A program made the position numbers and the translations under genes. Under the pieces are notes generated by a model. That model did not search any database, had not been told where the DNA came from, and saw nothing but the letters and a program-made list of their open reading frames with translations. Of a stretch of 5,207 nucleotides of DNA, positions 3,291 to 5,207 are shown piece after piece (within the stretch, counting starts at the first letter, position 1; each line of letters starts with the position of its first letter). The stretch is taken from assembly GCA_001768125.1 (NCBI GenBank), contig MENB01000117.1:3120-8326 (forward strand), in the 5' to 3' direction. The stretch comes from Armatimonadetes bacterium RBG_19FT_COMBO_69_19 (GTDB lineage Bacteria > Sysuimicrobiota > Sysuimicrobiia > Sysuimicrobiales > Kaftiobacteriaceae).

Positions 3291-5207
3291 ATGAGCGCTT
3301 CGCTCGCCTGCTGGAACTGCGGGTCGCCCAATCCCCCGGCGGCCAGGTTCTGCAGCACCTGCGGCAAGCCTCAGGCTCAGGTTTGCCCCGAATGCGGGGC
3401 GCCGGTGGCTGAAGGCGCCAGGTTCTGCGGGAACTGCGGGATCCGCCTGCGAGGGGAGGCCCCCGCGCCGCCGAACGCTCCGGTCCTTACGGCTGAGGCG
3501 CGCAAGGTCGTCACCGTCCTGTTCGCCGACCTCGTCGGGTCCACGAGCCTCACGGAGAAACTCGATCCCGAAGAAGCCCGCGAGGTCGTGGGCAAGTTCT
3601 ACACCGTCGTGCAGGGCGTGGTGGAAGGCTGGCATGAGGGGACGGTCGCGAACTACCTGGGCGACGGGGTGCTGGCGGTCTTCGGCCTCCCGGTGGCGCA
3701 CGAGGACGACCCGGAGCGGGCCGTCCGGGCGGCGCTGGCGATCCGGCAGGCCCTCCCGGTGCTGAACACGCATCTCGCCGCGAGCCACGGCGTGCAGGTG
3801 GCCGTGCGCATCGGGATCGACACGGGCGAGGTCGTCGCGGAATCCGGCTCCACCTTCCAGCGCGACTTCCTCGTCTCGGACACGGTCACGACGGCCGCCC
3901 GGTTGCAGCAGACGGTCCCCGCGGGCACCATCGTCGTCGGCGAGCGCACGCACCGCCTCACGAAGGAGACCATCGAATACCGCGACCTGCCGCCGATCAC
4001 CGTGAAAGGCAAGCAGGCGGCGTTGAAGGCCTGGGCCGCCCTGGCCGCCCTTCCCGAGCGGGCCGACATCCGCCGCATCACCGCGCCGCTGGTCGGCCGC
4101 CACGGCGAGCTCGGCATCCTACGCAGCCTGTACCAGCGCAGCCGCGACGACACCCGGGTGCACCTCGTTACGATCGTCGCCGAGCCGGGGGTTGGCAAGA
4201 GCCGGCTGCTGCGGGAGTTCCTCGCCGAGGTCCGCGACACCGAGCCGCGGCCGCTGGTCCTTCGGGGGCGCAGCGTGGCCTTCGGTGGGCAGATCGGCTA
4301 CCACGCGCTGCTCGACATCCTGCGCTTTCAGGCCGCGCTGATGGACACGGATCCCCCCGAGGCCGTCCGCGCCAAGCTCTCGGCGTGGCTCGGCGAGATG
4401 ATTCCCGGGCGTGCCGATCTCCTGGACGGTCTGCTGCTGACGTTCGGCACCGACGATCCGGATGAAGATCCTGGCCTGATCCGCCGCAGGCTGTTCGAGG
4501 CGTGGCAGGGCCTCGTCACGATCCTCGCCGCACGCCGGCCGGTGATCCTGGCATTCGAGGATGTGCACTGGGCGGACGAGGCTGTCCTCGACCTGATCGT
4601 GGCGCTCACGGAGCGGGGACCGGGGCTCCCCCTCTTCATCGTGTGCCTTGCCCGGGCGGAGCTCCTGGAGCGCCGCGCGACATGGGGCGGGGGACGGCGC
4701 AACGCCTCCAGCATCGACCTCGCTCCTCTCTCGATGGCCGAGGCCGAGGAGCTGGTGGCTGCGCTCGGGAGCCAGGGGCTGTCACCGGAAGCCGTGAGGC
4801 TCATCGCGCAGCGGGCCGAGGGGAACGCCCTGTTCCTCGAGGAGCTCGTGCGCATGATGATGGAAGGCAGCGCGCCAGGCACGGGGATCCCCGACACCGT
4901 GCAGGCCGTGCTCACCGCACGCATCGACCGGCTGCCCCCGGCCGAACGCCGCGCACTACAGGCCGCTTCGGTGATCGGCCGGACATTCTGGCCCTCCGCC
5001 GTGGGGACGATCGCCGGCCTGAGCGCGGGCGAGACCGCGGATGCGCTCGCTGCGTTGATCGCCAAAGAACTCGTCGTGACCCGGCCGATCTCCACCATAG
5101 CCGATGAGCGCGAATACGCCTTCCGTCACATCCTGACGCGGGACGTGGCCTACCATCTCCTGCCGAAGGGGCAGCGCCAGCGCGCGCACGCCCAGACCGT
5201 CCGCTGG
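3291..5207 (+). CDS. Double zinc ribbon - class III nucleotide cyclase - AAA/STAND NTPase regulator (N-terminal 639 residues; 3' end outside window)
   Basis: This is a large cytoplasmic signalling protein, open at the window end. Residues 7-24 (C7, C10, C21, C24) and 32-49 (C32, C35, C46, C49) are two zinc ribbons. Residues 71-255 are a class III adenylate/guanylate cyclase domain: VTVLFADLVGST with metal-binding D80, YLGDGVLAVFG with second metal Asp D125, and RIGIDTGEVV at 173-182. The usual GDxVNxAxR motif reads S196-D-T-V-T200-T-A-A-R204, keeping the Arg but replacing Gly and Asn. A linker with LVGR (267-270) leads to the NTPase domain, with Walker A A297-EPGVGKS304 and Walker B plus sensor region ILAFEDVHWADEA (419-431). 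Proteins of this architecture, related in layout to soluble adenylyl cyclase, usually continue into TPR-like repeats and reach about 1000 residues or more. The start is fixed by an in-frame TAA at 3273-3275 and by C7 of the first ribbon. There is no Shine-Dalgarno. The nucleotide product and the activating signal are unknown. Confidence 0.92.
   Translation, partial: MSASLACWNCGSPNPPAARFCSTCGKPQAQVCPECGAPVAEGARFCGNCGIRLRGEAPAPPNAPVLTAEARKVVTVLFADLVGSTSLTEKLDPEEAREVVGKFYTVVQGVVEGWHEGTVANYLGDGVLAVFGLPVAHEDDPERAVRAALAIRQALPVLNTHLAASHGVQVAVRIGIDTGEVVAESGSTFQRDFLVSDTVTTAARLQQTVPAGTIVVGERTHRLTKETIEYRDLPPITVKGKQAALKAWAALAALPERADIRRITAPLVGRHGELGILRSLYQRSRDDTRVHLVTIVAEPGVGKSRLLREFLAEVRDTEPRPLVLRGRSVAFGGQIGYHALLDILRFQAALMDTDPPEAVRAKLSAWLGEMIPGRADLLDGLLLTFGTDDPDEDPGLIRRRLFEAWQGLVTILAARRPVILAFEDVHWADEAVLDLIVALTERGPGLPLFIVCLARAELLERRATWGGGRRNASSIDLAPLSMAEAEELVAALGSQGLSPEAVRLIAQRAEGNALFLEELVRMMMEGSAPGTGIPDTVQAVLTARIDRLPPAERRALQAASVIGRTFWPSAVGTIAGLSAGETADALAALIAKELVVTRPISTIADEREYAFRHILTRDVAYHLLPKGQRQRAHAQTVRW

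Noticed and set aside
3287..3292. TACCAT as a -10 box for the cyclase gene
   Set aside because: It would start transcription inside the coding sequence, downstream of the ATG needed for the first zinc ribbon.
3117..4103. 328-residue minus-strand open frame opposite the cyclase gene
   Set aside because: It lies antisense to clear zinc-ribbon and cyclase coding sequence, runs through the divergent spacer into the cupredoxin gene, and its Arg/Gly/Asp-rich product shows no domain. Long antisense frames are expected in GC-rich genes.
4328..5098. 256-residue minus-strand open frame opposite the ATPase domain
   Set aside because: Ser/Arg/Ala-rich translation without motifs, fully antisense to the conserved Walker A-to-B region; a compositional shadow.

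Overview
This is a GC-rich (roughly two-thirds G+C by eye), gene-dense bacterial chromosomal window. It holds a tRNA gene with an encoded CCA end, Sec-type signal peptides, strong Shine-Dalgarno sites and intergenic gaps of about 110 bp or less. The mix of a multidomain zinc-ribbon/cyclase/ATPase regulator, a NIPSNAP protein, a cupin, a secreted cupredoxin and a secreted sulfatase fits free-living high-GC soil or sediment lineages (Chloroflexota, Actinomycetota, Rokubacteria-like or similar uncultured phyla). That placement is inference, and the sequence alone does not name a phylum. I see no mobile element, CRISPR array, phage gene or plasmid function.

Layout. (1) 1-339, plus strand: the C-terminal part of a Maf-family nucleotide pyrophosphatase, cut by the window edge. 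(2) 397-486, plus strand: tRNA-Ser(CGA), preceded by a perfect TATAAT box at 380-385. (3) 490-1953, minus strand: a secreted sulfatase with a formylglycine-type active site (C-C-P-S-R), ending three bases from the tRNA CCA. (4) 1954-2035: a short divergent spacer with two perfect small inverted repeats, one of which pairs with part of the sulfatase Shine-Dalgarno. (5) 2036-2640, plus strand: a two-gene unit, NIPSNAP-like protein then small cupin, overlapping by ATGA. (6) 2641-2733: a convergent spacer with nested inverted repeats. (7) 2734-3180, minus strand: a secreted single-domain cupredoxin whose usual axial methionine is a glutamine. (8) 3181-3290: a divergent spacer. (9) 3291 to the window end, plus strand: the first 639 residues of a large regulator with two zinc ribbons, a class III nucleotide cyclase domain and an AAA/STAND-type NTPase, open at the window edge.

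How the genes work together. Only the NIPSNAP-cupin pair looks co-translated. The sulfatase and the cupredoxin are both exported proteins but are separate transcription units. The cyclase is divergent from the cupredoxin and could share its control region, but nothing in the sequence proves a functional link. The most notable observations are the Gln-for-Met change in the cupredoxin copper site, the altered nucleotide-binding residues in the cyclase domain, the lack of a ribosome binding site in front of the cyclase, and the tail-to-tail packing of sulfatase and tRNA. I did not find a convincing new multi-gene system here.
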